This document shows positions 17,218 through 28,251 of a stretch of DNA of 61,176 bases, in pieces. The notes under the pieces are model-generated. The model was given only the letters and a program-made list of their open reading frames with translations. It did no database searches and had not been told where the DNA came from. Within the stretch, counting starts at the first letter, position 1, and each line of letters starts with the position of its first letter. The stretch covers positions 357,185 to 418,360 of the forward strand of contig NZ_KE387238.1 of NCBI RefSeq assembly GCF_000430765.1. The letters run 5' to 3'. The position numbers and the translations under genes were made by a program. Source of the DNA: Peribacillus kribbensis DSM 17871 (lineage in GTDB: Bacteria; Bacillota; Bacilli; Bacillales; DSM-1321).

Positions 17218-18792
17218 TTATGATAAATTCACTTCAGACGCCGTATTGGCCGGCAAAACTGATTTGCGGAATTCAGAAGGGGAGTGGCCGGTCATTTTCT
17301 TAAATACCCTGCTGAAATAGTTCGGATCCTTGTAGCCGACGGAGAAGCAAATTTCCTTCATGCTTTTCCCTGGATCGGTCATTTCCTTTTTCGCTTTATT
17401 AATTCGTATATCAGTCACATAATCGATAAACGTCATTCCAAAACGTTCCTTAAATAACTTGCTAAAATAAAAGGGGCTTAATTCCACATATTCGGCAACC
17501 TGTTCAAGGGTAATAGATTCAGAGAAATGCTTTTCAATAAATTCTTTTGCTTTATAAAGAATGCCTCCTGCATGATTCATTCTAAACGTCTGTACCTGCT
17601 GTACAGCTGTGAGCAGATATAATTTGCTTTTTTCAATGATCTTAATTGGGGTTTCTGATTCAACGAAGGCTGGCGGCGTTTGGGAGGTAATACCAAAATC
17701 GTGCAGCATCCTGGATATCAGAACAAACAGTTCCTCAAACGACTTCTTGAATCCAATGCCTTCTTCCTCATTATGAAGATTCTCCACATATACTCCGAGA
17801 TCAGCCATTACCTGGACAGTATCACCCTGCTGTATAGATTCCAATAATTTTTTTTCGGCATCAAGCGGATTTGCCCTGGCCGCTTTTTGGCTGGATGCTA
17901 TACTGCCGTTCTCCATGGCTGAAACTGCTTCATGGTAAGAGAGGTGCAATTCGCGCGCTTCATTATAGGGAGAACCGATTCCGATATGAAGCCTTGCGTT
18001 AGGAAATTGTGCCTTAAATAAGCCAGGAAGTGTAATATGGATATTTTGTGCACTTGTTTTGATCTGACTTCGTTTTAATTGGGCTTTGCAGAGGAATAAC
18101 ACAGGCATCTTCAAATCATTTAGAGAGCCCGCCATAATCTCTTCATTCCTGGCAGCTGTTTTAAGAGCATCCCTCAGCCACATATACCACTTTTGCACTT
18201 CATTTTCCGAAGGATTTTTTCCATTTAACGGCTGAATAGCGAACACTCCTATATAACCATGTGCAACCTCCAGACCCAAGAGCTGCCCCCACTCGTCAAA
18301 ACTGATATCCTGTACCTGATTGACCAGCAGTGAGGTGATCCACTCTTTCTGAACCAATGATACAGCGTGAGTCAGGTTTTCCTTTAAATGGCGGTGTTCC
18401 TCCTCTATTCTTCGTTCTTCAAGAATTTCCCCTGCTGCGCGTTTTAAGCTGTCTAAAATATCCTGCCTGCTGCTTGGCTTCAGGATATACTCCTTCACTC
18501 CCAGCCGCATCACTTCTTTTGCATATTCAAAGGTATTAAAGGCAGATACCATGATGAATCTGATAGAAGAGCTAAACTTCTTAATTTCCTTTACTGCCTG
18601 GACCCCGTCAATTCCCGGCATCTTAATATCCATAAATATGATGTCTGGAGAATGATTTTTCGCCAGTTCGATGGCTTTCCTCCCATTCGGTGCCTCGCCG
18701 ATCACCTCTACTTCTTCATCAGAACTGCTGATGAATTTGGTCAAAGCCTTTCTTTCCAGGACCTCGTCATCCACTATAAGCACTTTCAGCAA
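17218..18792 (-). CDS. YesN-like two-component response regulator with AraC DNA-binding domain
   Basis: About 524 residues. Receiver domain at the N terminus (VDDE, phospho-acceptor Asp in [10 protein letters not shown], Lys in EYILKPSS), a long middle region, and a C-terminal AraC/XylS pair of helix-turn-helices ([30 protein letters not shown]). The frame is open from a GTG at 18801, but AGGGGAG is correctly placed for the TTG at 18792, giving the usual family start LKVLIVDDE. It overlaps the kinase gene by 26 bases. It probably activates mglBAC next door when its kinase senses sugar (context inference). Confidence 0.9.
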   Translation of the reverse strand: MLKVLIVDDEVLERKALTKFISSSDEEVEVIGEAPNGRKAIELAKNHSPDIIFMDIKMPGIDGVQAVKEIKKFSSSIRFIMVSAFNTFEYAKEVMRLGVKEYILKPSSRQDILDSLKRAAGEILEERRIEEEHRHLKENLTHAVSLVQKEWITSLLVNQVQDISFDEWGQLLGLEVAHGYIGVFAIQPLNGKNPSENEVQKWYMWLRDALKTAARNEEIMAGSLNDLKMPVLFLCKAQLKRSQIKTSAQNIHITLPGLFKAQFPNARLHIGIGSPYNEARELHLSYHEAVSAMENGSIASSQKAARANPLDAEKKLLESIQQGDTVQVMADLGVYVENLHNEEEGIGFKKSFEELFVLISRMLHDFGITSQTPPAFVESETPIKIIEKSKLYLLTAVQQVQTFRMNHAGGILYKAKEFIEKHFSESITLEQVAEYVELSPFYFSKLFKERFGMTFIDYVTDIRINKAKKEMTDPGKSMKEICFSVGYKDPNYFSRVFKKMTGHSPSEFRKSVLPANTASEVNLS

Positions 18793-20248
18793 GCTCTTCA
18801 CTCCCCTCTATCTCATCTGGAATGATAAGAATAAAAGCCGTCCCTTTGTGAAGTTCTGATTCGATCTCCACTACATCATTCCTCTGATAAAAAAGCTGAA
18901 GCCTTCTTATGACATTTTTTACACCAATCCCTGTTGAATGGCTGTTCACTTTATCAGGCTCCATGTGCTCTTCCCCGTTCTTTCCATCAAGAAGCTTTAG
19001 CAAACGGTTCTTGGTCGGCTTGTCCATTCCGCGCCCATTATCTCGTATTTCAATCTGTACGGTATGATTTCGTTTAAAAATATGGAGCCGGATTTCTGCA
19101 TTATCCTCATAGGATTCCACACCATGAATGAATGCGTTTTCGACAATAGGCTGCAGAATCATAGAAGGGATTCCCATATCAAGGCATCGATCATCAATAT
19201 CTGTGATATATTGGATTCTTTCTCCGAATCTAGTGCGCTGTATGAAAAAATATTCCTTTACAATCCTTACTTCATCTCTTAAAGTAGACGCCTTATTTAC
19301 ATCCCCTAAGTTGTAGCGCAGCAAGGCGGCAACAGCTTCAATAAGTCTGGATGTTTGTTCAGCTTCTTCAAGATAAGCCATCTTTGAGACAGTATTCAGC
19401 GTATTAAATAAAAAATGGGGGTTGATTTGATTTTGGAGGCTCCTTAGCTCCAGCTCCTTCAAAAGCTTATCCAATTCTGATTTTTGTTTGATTTCTTTTA
19501 CCAGCTGCCTCAGGTTTGCCCTCATCTGGTTAAATGTTTCAGTCAAAGGCATCAATTCGTCTTTAGTCGTAACTTTAATATCTTCTCCTTGCAGATCGCC
19601 TCTGGATATTTCCCTGGCAGCTCTTGACAGGGAGCTTATAGGCTTCGTGATTCCACCGGAAATCCAGAACGCCAGCAGGGCGCTTAAAATGGCTGCCGCT
19701 GAAAACAAAGAGAGAGACATCAATTTATAATAATGGTTCTGCTCCTCCATCTGACTGTAAAATTTCTGGTATTCTGTCAATTTATTATTTAACAGGGCCA
19801 GCGTGCTTTCCTGGAGATAGCCGTTGATTTTTATTACTTCATTAAAATGGCTGGAATAGGAATTGATCTCATCCTTTTTCAAGGCGCCAAGAGTCGCATC
19901 TCCTTCATCCAGAAAACTGTCAATCATATTTTTATAGTTTACTAAGCTCGTATTGCTGCTTGTGAATTCGGTATACAATTTATTTTGGTCCCTGATGAGC
20001 TTCAGTTTTTCTTTCCTATATTCCTTAAGATATGCCGGCTGTTTATCCAATATGTAGGCGTGCAGCTTTTCCGTCATTAAATTGGTCCGCTGCGAGATGT
20101 CATTTAAAAAGAGGAAACGCTTGAATCCTCCATCATACTCATTCATCAGCTTTTCGCTGCTATTATAGAAAAAAAAGCCTACCGATGTCAGCAATACAAC
20201 CAGCACAATGAAGTATAAGAGAAGCTTTGATCGTATGCGGATCATCAT
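18767..20248 (-). CDS. YesM/LytS-like sensor histidine kinase
   Basis: A 493-residue membrane kinase. A membrane helix near residues 8-27, an extracellular helical region, a second helix near 175-195, then HAMP. The phospho-accepting His lies in [13 protein letters not shown], typical of the His_kinase family, and the ATPase has RDNGRGM. GGAGGAG precedes the ATG. It starts 3 bases after the sugar-binding protein gene and overlaps the regulator gene, forming one transcription unit. Partner of the regulator at 17218; its input is probably the membrane-anchored binding protein at 20252. Confidence 0.92.
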   Translation of the reverse strand: MMIRIRSKLLLYFIVLVVLLTSVGFFFYNSSEKLMNEYDGGFKRFLFLNDISQRTNLMTEKLHAYILDKQPAYLKEYRKEKLKLIRDQNKLYTEFTSSNTSLVNYKNMIDSFLDEGDATLGALKKDEINSYSSHFNEVIKINGYLQESTLALLNNKLTEYQKFYSQMEEQNHYYKLMSLSLFSAAAILSALLAFWISGGITKPISSLSRAAREISRGDLQGEDIKVTTKDELMPLTETFNQMRANLRQLVKEIKQKSELDKLLKELELRSLQNQINPHFLFNTLNTVSKMAYLEEAEQTSRLIEAVAALLRYNLGDVNKASTLRDEVRIVKEYFFIQRTRFGERIQYITDIDDRCLDMGIPSMILQPIVENAFIHGVESYEDNAEIRLHIFKRNHTVQIEIRDNGRGMDKPTKNRLLKLLDGKNGEEHMEPDKVNSHSTGIGVKNVIRRLQLFYQRNDVVEIESELHKGTAFILIIPDEIEGSEELAESAYSG

Positions 20249-20251
20249 GGG

Positions 20252-21247
20252 TTATTCTCCTCCACTATCATAATCACCTGAACGGATGTCTTTTTTTCTT
20301 AGTATGCGTGTTTCTGTATGGACGATCGGAGGCACTTTTTTTCCTTTGATAATGTCAATCATCATCTTTACAGCTCCATATCCCATCTCGTAGGGCTGCT
20401 GCACGACCGTCGCCTTGATAATTCCCTGGCGCATCAGCTGTATCGTTTCTGGCAGCGTATCAAAACCAAGAATGTAAATATCATTCTGCTTTCTGTACTT
20501 TTTCACAACATGAGCGATCTCCGGCCCATCCAGTGCACTTGTCCCAAAGAAGGCATTTACCTCAGGATGTTCCTGGATGATCTGATTCGCCTTTTCTGCA
20601 GCCTTCACCCTGCTGATATCTGATTCCTCCACCGCCACTATATGGATGTTTTTCTCCTTTTTCAATGCGTCCTTAAATCCCTGGACACGCTGCACTTGAT
20701 GATTTCTATGGAAGCTTCCTGTTATGATTGCGACATTGACCTCTCCCTTTGTATCCGCAAGCAGAGCCTTTCCAGCAAGGAATCCAGAGTAATAATTATC
20801 TGTTCCTATGTAAGCCAGGCGCCTGCTGCCGGCGGCATCCGTGTCGACGGTTATGACAGGGATCCCTTTTCCAACAATGTGCTCAATCAAAGGAGGAAAC
20901 TGTTCATCGCTTAACCCTTGGGTCATGATTCCATCGACCTTGGCTGCTGCAGACATTTCAATGGTTTTCAGATGGTCATCTATATTTGCCTGCTTTGGAC
21001 CCGCATATTCAAGCATCACTCCATATTTTCTGGCTGCTTCCTTAGCCCCTTTTTCCACCAGCCTCCAATATTCATTATCTAGTTCCTCAGGAACAAGAAC
21101 AAAATGATAGTTATATTCGGTTGTCTTCTTTTTTTCTCTGGGAAGCTGATGGGATACGACCTTCGAGCCGTAATAGACTGCAAATGAGCAGCTGACTAGA
21201 AAAAGTAAAGCGCCAAGAGTATAAGCTGCGGTGGATAATCTGCTCAA
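20252..21247 (-). CDS. Membrane-anchored sugar-binding protein, likely sensor for the kinase
   Basis: A periplasmic-binding-protein fold of the ribose/galactose type (Peripla_BP_4) with about 331 residues. It is held by one N-terminal membrane helix (YTLGALLFLVSCSFAVYYG) instead of a normal cleaved signal; a Cys is within the helix but not in a good lipobox. Motifs include VDGIMTQGLS, IGTDNYYSG and ILGFDTLPET. The open frame begins at 21283, but GAGGGAG fits the TTG at 21247. It resembles the XylFII-type sensor of the XylFII-LytS-YesN systems of Clostridia. First gene of the sensing operon. Confidence 0.82.
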   Translation of the reverse strand: MSRLSTAAYTLGALLFLVSCSFAVYYGSKVVSHQLPREKKKTTEYNYHFVLVPEELDNEYWRLVEKGAKEAARKYGVMLEYAGPKQANIDDHLKTIEMSAAAKVDGIMTQGLSDEQFPPLIEHIVGKGIPVITVDTDAAGSRRLAYIGTDNYYSGFLAGKALLADTKGEVNVAIITGSFHRNHQVQRVQGFKDALKKEKNIHIVAVEESDISRVKAAEKANQIIQEHPEVNAFFGTSALDGPEIAHVVKKYRKQNDIYILGFDTLPETIQLMRQGIIKATVVQQPYEMGYGAVKMMIDIIKGKKVPPIVHTETRILRKKDIRSGDYDSGGE

Positions 21248-21292
21248 ATCGATCTCCCTCATTCGGTGTTTGGTATCTAGCATCTTATGTCT

Positions 21293-21321
21293 AATTTATG
21301 TAGTATCAGGGGCAAAGTCAA
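21293..21321 (-). promoter_or_regulatory. Promoter of the sugar-sensing operon
   Basis: Minus strand -35 TTGACT (21321-21316), spacer 17, -10 TAAATT (21298-21293), upstream of the binding-protein gene. Confidence 0.65.
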
Positions 21322-21349
21322 TACTTTTTCGAAAGGGCTTTCATCCCAT

Positions 21350-21390
21350 ATGCAGGAAAAGGCCGTCTTAGCAGAGGCCTTTTCCTGCAT
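21350..21390 (-). terminator. Terminator of the ABC exporter gene
   Basis: Perfect 15-bp arms ATGCAGGAAAAGGCC / GGCCTTTTCCTGCAT. A GGCC core with a TTTT run forms a terminator 30 bases after the stop at 21421; no long U-tract beyond the stem. Confidence 0.6.
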
Positions 21391-21420
21391 TCTATCAATT
21401 ATATGAGCACCTGAAATGAT

Positions 21421-23136
21421 TCACTGCTGAAACTGGACCCGATGCAGGTTTGCAAAGATCCCATCCTGCTGAAGCAGTTCATCATGGCTGCCTTGTTCTG
21501 CAATTCCTTCCTCGGTGACAACGATGATTCTGTCTGAATTTTTGATCGTCGCCAGCCTATGAGCGATGATCAGTGTGGTGCGGTTTTTGGCCAGCTCGGC
21601 GAGGGCATTCTGAATGATCCTTTCCGTTTCTGTATCAAGAGCAGAGGTTGCTTCGTCCAAAATTAAGATAGGAGGATTCTTCAGGAACATCCTGGCGATT
21701 GCGATTCGCTGCTTTTGACCGCCCGAAAGCTTCAGTCCCCTCTCTCCGATTTGAGTTTCATAGCCGTCAGGCAGGGACGATATAAAGCTTTCAAGGTGTG
21801 CCATCTTGGCCGCTTCAATAATCTCTTTATCGGAAGCCCCTAATTTTCCATAGGCAATATTCTCCTTCAATGTGCCAGTAAACAGAAATACATCCTGCTG
21901 GACAATCCCTATCTGCGACCTTAAAGATTTTTTGGTCACTTCCCTGATGTCCAGTCCATCAATGGTAATGGTCCCAGCATCTGTATCATAGAAACGGGGG
22001 ATTAGTGAGCAGATGGTCGTCTTGCCTGCACCGCTTGGGCCTACAAAGGCTACCGTTTCCCCTGATTGGATCTTTAGATTAATATCTTTTAGAACCGGCT
22101 TTTTCTGATCATAGCTGAAGGAAACATCCTTAAAGGCAATATCGCCTGTAAGAAGACCTGCGTCCTCTGCCCCCTCCCGGTCCTTCACGTCAGGCTCCTT
22201 GTCAATCATTTCAATAAATCTCGAAAATCCGGCCATCCCTTTCGGATAAAGCTCCATCAGGGCACTGATTTTATCGACAGGTTTGAAAAGTACATTTACA
22301 TATAGAAGAAACGCAACCAGCTTTCCATATGACAGCTGATCATGAAAGCTGAACCACGCACCAACTACAAGAACGGCCAAAGTAATGAGCCTTGTAAGCA
22401 TGTATATTCCCGAGGAGCTGAAGCCCATAACCTTGTATCCCGACAACTTCGCCTTCCGAAAGCGCTGATTATTGAGATTGAACCTTTTATTTTCATACGC
22501 TTCGTTTGTAAAAGACTGTACCACGCGTGCACCGGAGACGCTGTCTTCCACCCGGGCATTGACATCCGCAATTTCACTGTACATGGAATCCCATGCTTTA
22601 TTCATCCGGACATTGCTGTATACGATCAGCCACACCAGAAACGGCAGGATGATCAAAACGATAAGTGCCAGCTTCATATTGATCGTGAACATGATCCAAA
22701 AAGCACCGGCAAATGTCATGACCGCGATGAATAAATCCTCCGGTCCATGATGGGCAAGCTCTCCAATATCAAAAAGATCATTTGTGATCCTGCTCATGAT
22801 ATGACCTGTCTTTGTACCATCAAAAAAAGAAAATGACTGCTTCTGGACATGCTGAAACAGCTGCCGGCGCATATCGGTTTCAATATTGATTCCAAGCATA
22901 TGCCCCCAGTAATTCACAATGTATTGCAAAAAGGTACTGATTATATAAAAGACCAGGAGGCCAATGCTTACAGAAACGATGGCCGGCCAGTCCTCGCCAG
23001 GCAGCAGGGTATCAATAAACCACTGAACGGCAAGCGGAAACGCAAGCTCAAGCAGAGCCACTATGATGGAACTTGAAAAATCGATGATAAATAGTTTTTT
23101 ATGGGGCTTATAGTATTGAAAGAAACGCCTGATCAT
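21421..23136 (-). CDS. Multidrug-type ABC exporter, fused permease and ATPase
   Basis: About 571 residues, half-size exporter that works as a dimer. Six membrane helices in the first 310 residues, then one nucleotide-binding domain with Walker A GPSGAGKTT, signature LSGGQKQRIA and Walker B ILILDEATSALD. The frame is open to 23169; the ATG at 23136 (MIRRFFQYYKPHKK) fits the family start and has AAAGGAG upstream. Closest in type to the YfiB/YfiC/BmrA-like exporters; substrate unknown. It is alone, so a homodimer is likely. Confidence 0.9.
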   Translation of the reverse strand: MIRRFFQYYKPHKKLFIIDFSSSIIVALLELAFPLAVQWFIDTLLPGEDWPAIVSVSIGLLVFYIISTFLQYIVNYWGHMLGINIETDMRRQLFQHVQKQSFSFFDGTKTGHIMSRITNDLFDIGELAHHGPEDLFIAVMTFAGAFWIMFTINMKLALIVLIILPFLVWLIVYSNVRMNKAWDSMYSEIADVNARVEDSVSGARVVQSFTNEAYENKRFNLNNQRFRKAKLSGYKVMGFSSSGIYMLTRLITLAVLVVGAWFSFHDQLSYGKLVAFLLYVNVLFKPVDKISALMELYPKGMAGFSRFIEMIDKEPDVKDREGAEDAGLLTGDIAFKDVSFSYDQKKPVLKDINLKIQSGETVAFVGPSGAGKTTICSLIPRFYDTDAGTITIDGLDIREVTKKSLRSQIGIVQQDVFLFTGTLKENIAYGKLGASDKEIIEAAKMAHLESFISSLPDGYETQIGERGLKLSGGQKQRIAIARMFLKNPPILILDEATSALDTETERIIQNALAELAKNRTTLIIAHRLATIKNSDRIIVVTEEGIAEQGSHDELLQQDGIFANLHRVQFQQ

Positions 23137-23292
23137 TAAACTTTCTGCTCCTTTTCTTATGTACTTCATAAATCATACCACGTATATTTACAAAATTATG
23201 AAAAATAAATTCATACACGCAATTGGCCATTGCTCTTTACCTGCAAGGGTATCCACTTACTTGAATCACTGCATCCATCCAAACATAGTTAA

Positions 23293-23320
23293 AGGCTGGC
23301 AGCTTATCTGCTGCCAGCCT
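23293..23320. terminator. Terminator after the VOC gene
   Basis: Perfect 11-bp stem AGGCTGGCAGC/GCTGCCAGCCT. T-rich tails on both strands (ATTTTTAGG plus, TTTAACTATG minus), so it can serve the minus-strand VOC gene. Confidence 0.7.
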
Positions 23321-23324
23321 ATTT

Positions 23325-23747
23325 TTAGGAAGAGAGTTCTCCATGCTTCTCAATGAAGTCCCTGCTCAATTCACTCCATACATCAAATTTGTTTCCATCA
23401 GGATCGTAAAAAACAAAATTCTTTCCTGTATGTCCCCTGTCCTCAATTTGTCCAATCTGCACTTCCAGGGACTCCAATTCATGATGGAGAGAAGTAAGTT
23501 CCTTGACTCCATTTACTTCAAATGTCATGGAAAAGAGCTCTTCCCCCCGATAATCAATGAAATTCAGCCGCTGGTTTGGAGCCGCTTTTACAAGGAAGAA
23601 GCTTTGATTCGCCATATTGATAATCGCTTTTTCTTCATCCTGATAGCTAAGCTGCGCGCCGAGCTTTTTTACATACCAATGTGCTGAGAATGTGACGTCA
23701 CTTACAGGCAGATATGCTGTGCCGACCCTTCTTAATTGCGTTTTCAA
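23325..23747 (-). CDS. VOC family (glyoxalase/bleomycin resistance fold) protein
   Basis: A 140-residue vicinal-oxygen-chelate protein with two beta-alpha-beta-beta-beta repeats. FYDPDGNKFDVWSEL is the typical metal-ligand C-terminal strand. Start is TTG (23747) with AAGGAGGGG 8 bases upstream. It lies 91 bases after trpA with no clear terminator between them, so the trp transcript may run into it; a functional link to tryptophan is not implied. Substrate unknown. Confidence 0.8.
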   Translation of the reverse strand: MKTQLRRVGTAYLPVSDVTFSAHWYVKKLGAQLSYQDEEKAIINMANQSFFLVKAAPNQRLNFIDYRGEELFSMTFEVNGVKELTSLHHELESLEVQIGQIEDRGHTGKNFVFYDPDGNKFDVWSELSRDFIEKHGELSS

Positions 23748-23838
23748 GGAATACCCCTCCTTATTATGAAGCTATAAGATAGATATTCTCCCTTTTTCTA
23801 CATTTTCCTACTTTCACTTTTGAATTAATGTGACTCTT

Positions 23839-24636
23839 TCACCCGCTGATTAGAGATAGGCCCTTAATGCTTGAAATGAATTCCCTTATCTCTTCCTTCC
23901 GTCCCTCATGAAATGCCTGGACGATTTTGCTGCCTACGATGACGCCTTCGCAGGATGGCAGCAGGGACTGCGCAGCATCAGCGGAGGAGATGCCGAATCC
24001 TGCTAGAACAGGAGTATTTGTAAAGCTCTTGATTTTATCGATTTTATTCTTGATTTCAGCAGCATTTAGTTCTGCTCGTTCACCAGTGACTCCATTTACA
24101 GTGACCGCATAGATAAAGCCTTCGCTGTCACTTGTCAGGGTTTTCAGCCTTTCTGCTCCGCTGGTAAGGGCGGCGAGTCTTATGATCGCAATATCAGCTG
24201 CTGCCAGGTGCTCTTTAACGAGCGCTTCCTCTTCATATGGGAGGTCAGGGAAGATGCAGCCTGCAATTCCTCCCTGTCTGCTGGCATCAGCAAATTGTTC
24301 AAGTCCATATTGCAGGACTGGATTGATATAGGTCATTAAGATTATGGGAACAGTGATTTTTTCTTTTATCTCTGTCAGCTTATTCAGGATCATTTCCAGG
24401 GATACTCCGTTCTTTAATGCCCGAAGTCCAGCTTCCTGGATGACAGGTCCGTCTGCAACCGGATCTGAAAAGGGCACCCCTACCTCGATGAGATCCGCTC
24501 CGCTTTCCTGAAGGAATAAGAGGTCTTTTTCAAGCCTGTCTATACCCCCGTCTCCTCCCATGATATAGGCTGTGAATGCCTTTTTATCTTCTTTTATTAA
24601 AGTCTGAAAGAGTGCTTCCAGTTTCCGTTTACTCAT
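23839..24636 (-). CDS. trpA: Tryptophan synthase alpha subunit
   Basis: A 265-residue TIM-barrel enzyme that splits indole-3-glycerol phosphate into indole and glyceraldehyde 3-phosphate, passing indole to TrpB through a tunnel. The catalytic Glu is in [16 protein letters not shown] and the Asp in IFPDLPYEE. Phosphate-binding GFGISS is present. The ATG lies inside the end of trpB (8-base overlap) with AAGGGAG upstream. Last gene of the operon. Confidence 0.97.
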   Translation of the reverse strand: MSKRKLEALFQTLIKEDKKAFTAYIMGGDGGIDRLEKDLLFLQESGADLIEVGVPFSDPVADGPVIQEAGLRALKNGVSLEMILNKLTEIKEKITVPIILMTYINPVLQYGLEQFADASRQGGIAGCIFPDLPYEEEALVKEHLAAADIAIIRLAALTSGAERLKTLTSDSEGFIYAVTVNGVTGERAELNAAEIKNKIDKIKSFTNTPVLAGFGISSADAAQSLLPSCEGVIVGSKIVQAFHEGRKEEIREFISSIKGLSLISG

Positions 24637-25840
24637 GTTCAGATCTCCCTTCCATTTTTCTTATGGTATCTACGTCTTTATCTCCGCGGCCTGATAAACA
24701 AATGACCATACTTGAATTCTGATCAAGTCTTGGCGCCAATTTGACCGCATGAGCAATCGCATGTGAGCTTTCAAGGGCTGGTATGATGCCTTCTGTTCTG
24801 GTCAGGAGATGGAAGGCGGACAAAGCTTCCTCATCAGTGACCGAAGTATATGTGACCCGCCCTTCTTCCATTAAATAAGAATGCTCTGGACCTACACCGG
24901 GATAATCGAGTCCGGCTGAGATGGAATGCGCCTCCTGGATCTGCCCGTCCCCGCTCTGCAAAAGGTACATATGCGCTCCATGAAGGATTCCCTTTTTTCC
25001 TTTTGTCAGGGATGCCGCATGAAAAGGGGTTTCAAGACCTTTTCCTGCTGCCTCCACTCCTATTAAGCTTACTTCTTGATCTTCAATGAACGGATAAAAC
25101 ATCCCCATGGCATTGCTGCCTCCTCCGATGCAGGCCACAACATAATCAGGAAGCCTATTTTCTGCAGCCTGAAATTGGGCCTTTGTTTCACTTCCGATAA
25201 CACTTTGAAAATCCCGTACGATCTGGGGAAAAGGATGCGGACCGAGGACAGACCCCATGATATAGTGGGTATCATCAATATTGCTGACCCAATAACGAAG
25301 GGCCTCATTGACGGCATCCTTCAGAGTCCTGCTTCCCTGGGTCACCGATACAACCTTGGCTCCGAGCAGCTCCATTCTGTACACATTCAGTTTTTGACGC
25401 TGGATATCTTCTTCTCCCATGAAAATAACGGCTTCCATATCCAGAAGGGCGCAGACCGTTGCGGTGGCTACCCCATGCTGGCCGGCTCCAGTTTCAGCAA
25501 CCACTTTGTTCTTTCCCATTCTTTTTGCCAGGAGGGCCTGGCCAAGAGTATTATTGATTTTGTGTGCCCCTGTATGGTTTAGATCTTCCCGCTTCAGATA
25601 AATTTTGGCTCCGCCCAATTTCTCAGATAGCCTTTTGGCAAAATATAAAGGAGTGGAACGGCCGACATAATTTTTAAGCAGGTCCTGGAACTCTTCCCTA
25701 AATTCTTCTGAACGCCCGATGGTCTGGTATGCTTCTTCAAGCTCGGTTATAGCAGCCATTAAAGTTTCAGGCACAAATTTTCCGCCGAATACCCCGTATT
25801 TACCGTTTTGGTCAGGCATTGAATATGATGGTTTAGACAT
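24629..25840 (-). CDS. trpB: Tryptophan synthase beta subunit
   Basis: A 403-residue pyridoxal-phosphate enzyme joining indole and serine. The PLP Lys is in [10 protein letters not shown], the phosphate-binding loop is GGGSNAMG and the Glu of AETGAGQHG is the catalytic acid. Overlaps trpF by 8 bases and trpA by 8, suggesting translational coupling. Confidence 0.98.
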   Translation of the reverse strand: MSKPSYSMPDQNGKYGVFGGKFVPETLMAAITELEEAYQTIGRSEEFREEFQDLLKNYVGRSTPLYFAKRLSEKLGGAKIYLKREDLNHTGAHKINNTLGQALLAKRMGKNKVVAETGAGQHGVATATVCALLDMEAVIFMGEEDIQRQKLNVYRMELLGAKVVSVTQGSRTLKDAVNEALRYWVSNIDDTHYIMGSVLGPHPFPQIVRDFQSVIGSETKAQFQAAENRLPDYVVACIGGGSNAMGMFYPFIEDQEVSLIGVEAAGKGLETPFHAASLTKGKKGILHGAHMYLLQSGDGQIQEAHSISAGLDYPGVGPEHSYLMEEGRVTYTSVTDEEALSAFHLLTRTEGIIPALESSHAIAHAVKLAPRLDQNSSMVICLSGRGDKDVDTIRKMEGRSEHE

Positions 25841-26450
25841 TTTCCTTCACTCCCGTTTTTGCATTTTCTATAAATCTTTTAATCTTCCCGAGATCTTTTC
25901 TTCCGTCTGTTTCGACTCCGCTGCTCACATCTACCATATAAGGTTCAACGATGGAAACAGCTTCCGCTACATTTTCCGGGGTCAAGCCGCCGGCTAGAAT
26001 GAGATTCTTTGTATGGCTTCCAAGCCCCCGTATTGCCTCCCAGTCAAAGGCTTCCCCATTGCCTCCATGGTATTTTCCTCTCGGAGCATCAAGAAGGATA
26101 AATTCACTTCCGAACTGCTGGATCACGCTTTTACTTCCTGGCTGAAAGGAAATACCTTTTATGACGGGCATTCCAAGCGTTCGAATAAAATCAGCACCTT
26201 CATCTCCATGCAGCTGGATGAGGGTAAGACCGGTATATTCCGCAATCTCTCTGATTTCTTCGGCCGTTTCATCCACAAACACGCCTACCTTTTCAATATG
26301 AGCCGGAAGCGTGCTGATAATTTCCCTTGCGGTTTCTTTCTCGATTTTCCGCTTGCTTTCAGCAAAGACAAAGCCCAGGGCATCCGCTCCATATCCCGCA
26401 GCAGCTTCTGCTGTCTGAATATCCATGATTCCGCAAATCTTCACTTTCAT
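25833..26450 (-). CDS. trpF: Phosphoribosylanthranilate isomerase
   Basis: A 205-residue TIM barrel carrying out the Amadori rearrangement of phosphoribosylanthranilate. The catalytic Cys is in KICGIMD and the Asp in [12 protein letters not shown]; the phosphate site is [10 protein letters not shown] and DVSSGVE. ATGA overlap of 4 bases with trpC. Confidence 0.97.
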   Translation of the reverse strand: MKVKICGIMDIQTAEAAAGYGADALGFVFAESKRKIEKETAREIISTLPAHIEKVGVFVDETAEEIREIAEYTGLTLIQLHGDEGADFIRTLGMPVIKGISFQPGSKSVIQQFGSEFILLDAPRGKYHGGNGEAFDWEAIRGLGSHTKNLILAGGLTPENVAEAVSIVEPYMVDVSSGVETDGRKDLGKIKRFIENAKTGVKENV

Positions 26451-27223
26451 CGGCTTTCCACCTTAAGGTTTTTCATATCAGCTAAAAACTGCCTTGGATT
26501 GTCCTGCCTCATGAATGCTTCCCCCACAAGTATGCCGTCAGCTCCGGCCTTCACTACCCTTCTGCAGTCATCGAGAGAGGTAATGCCGCTTTCACTGATG
26601 ACGTAGGCATTGTTCTTTTTCGCCTTTGCTGCGAGTTCTTCGGTTACAGACAAATCGATTTGAAAGGTTGATAGATTGCGATTGTTAATTCCTATAATAT
26701 CTGCCCCTATCTCCAGTGCCCGGTCCAGTTCCCGCTCATTGTGGACCTCAGTCAAAACATCCAGCCCGAGGGATACTGCGTACTGATAAAGTTCCTTTAA
26801 CTTCCGGTCATCCAATGCTCTTACGATTAATAGGATGATATTTGCACCAAAGTGGAATGCTTCGTCAATCTGTGATGTCTCCAGCATAAAATCCTTGCAA
26901 AGGATAGGGAGCTTTATGGTATTTCTTGCGAGGTCCAGATCCTTCATACTTCCCTTGAAAAAAGTTTCTTCGGTAAGAACACTCATGGCATCTGCTCCTG
27001 CTTCCTCATACATCCTGGCAGTTTGGACAGGATCTGCTTGAAGATTAATGGCTCCCTTGGAAGGAGAAGCCCTTTTAAATTCGGCTATGACGGTGAAGCC
27101 CCGTTCCAAAGCTTTCTTTAAGCTGTAGTCCGCCTGTCTTTCATTTTTATTTATATAGGGAAGACTCCGCTGGGAAAGACTTTTCCTTTTCTCCTGTAAA
27201 ATCGGCTCTAAATAATCTTTCAT
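26447..27223 (-). CDS. trpC: Indole-3-glycerol phosphate synthase
   Basis: A 258-residue TIM barrel closing the indole ring. FTVIAEFKRASPSKG holds the first catalytic Lys, ILCKDFM the second and LTEVHNERE a catalytic Glu; GINNRNL is conserved. Stand-alone TrpC, not fused to TrpF. Overlaps trpD by 4 bases. Confidence 0.97.
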   Translation of the reverse strand: MKDYLEPILQEKRKSLSQRSLPYINKNERQADYSLKKALERGFTVIAEFKRASPSKGAINLQADPVQTARMYEEAGADAMSVLTEETFFKGSMKDLDLARNTIKLPILCKDFMLETSQIDEAFHFGANIILLIVRALDDRKLKELYQYAVSLGLDVLTEVHNERELDRALEIGADIIGINNRNLSTFQIDLSVTEELAAKAKKNNAYVISESGITSLDDCRRVVKAGADGILVGEAFMRQDNPRQFLADMKNLKVESR

Positions 27224-28251
27224 ATGATTGCCTCCTCCTTGCTGACCGCTTTTGATATTTCCAATATCTTTTTAAAATGAGAGTAGGTCCTGCCTGACTG
27301 CAGGAGTGAATCTGCCAGCTCTATTCCTTCCTTGATCGTACCTGCCTTTTCTGAAGCAAAGAATCCGATGCCCGCATTCAATAAAACCGTATCTGTAAAC
27401 GGCCCTCTATCTCCTTCCAATACAGACAGTAAGATATCCGCGTTCCTCTCAGGAGACCCGCCCCTGATTTCCAGATTGCTGACCTCTTTCAATCCCAGCT
27501 CGGCCGGCCTTACCGTCTCGGCTCTGCTGCTGCCGTTTTCAATAATCCTAAGCTGGTTCTCTCCCTGGAGGGAAGCTTCATCCATGCCGCCTGCCCCGTG
27601 GATGACAACCGCCTTTTTTCTGCCTAATTTAAGAAAGACTTCTGCATAAGGATCCAGCAGTTTAGGTGAATATACCCCCGTTACCTGATAGGTTAAGGAA
27701 ACTGGATTTGTTAGCGGGCCTAGACTGTTAAAAACGGTCGGGATCCCTAAATCCTTCCGTACCTTCACAATCTTTTTCAGCTGCGGATGCACATGCTGGG
27801 CAAAGAGAAAAGCAATGTTGGTTTGCTCTATCATCTTTTTCGCTTCCTCCGCATTCTGGGATAGTGATATCCCCAGGCTTTCCAGTACATCCATGCTCCC
27901 TGAGCGGCTGGTAATGCCCCGGTTCCCATGCTTAATTACTTTCACTCCGCCGGACGCAAGAACAAATGCTGTGGTAGTACTGATATTAAAGCTGTTGGAG
28001 CCATCTCCGCCGGTTCCGCAGATATCCATGGCCGCTTCTCCAGCTGTGAATTTATGGGTAGATGCTGCACGGATCGCCTGGGACAATGCTGCCATCTCGT
28101 CTGGTACAGCCCCCTTAACATTAATGCCCATCAGAAAAGCCGCAATTTCGCTTTCAGATGTTTGGGGATGAAGAAGGCAGGCCGCCGCTTCTTCCATTTC
28201 TGTGTAGGATAATTCTATTCCGTTTACAAGTTTAGTTAGGTACTTTTTCAC
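27220..28251 (-). CDS. trpD: Anthranilate phosphoribosyltransferase
   Basis: A 343-residue transferase linking anthranilate with PRPP. The PRPP loop CGTGGDGSNSFNIST, the KHGNRGITSRSGS segment and Glu/Asp metal ligands around GAGGMDE are present. Not fused to TrpG. Starts within the end of trpG (20-base overlap). Confidence 0.97.
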   Translation of the reverse strand: MKKYLTKLVNGIELSYTEMEEAAACLLHPQTSESEIAAFLMGINVKGAVPDEMAALSQAIRAASTHKFTAGEAAMDICGTGGDGSNSFNISTTTAFVLASGGVKVIKHGNRGITSRSGSMDVLESLGISLSQNAEEAKKMIEQTNIAFLFAQHVHPQLKKIVKVRKDLGIPTVFNSLGPLTNPVSLTYQVTGVYSPKLLDPYAEVFLKLGRKKAVVIHGAGGMDEASLQGENQLRIIENGSSRAETVRPAELGLKEVSNLEIRGGSPERNADILLSVLEGDRGPFTDTVLLNAGIGFFASEKAGTIKEGIELADSLLQSGRTYSHFKKILEISKAVSKEEAII

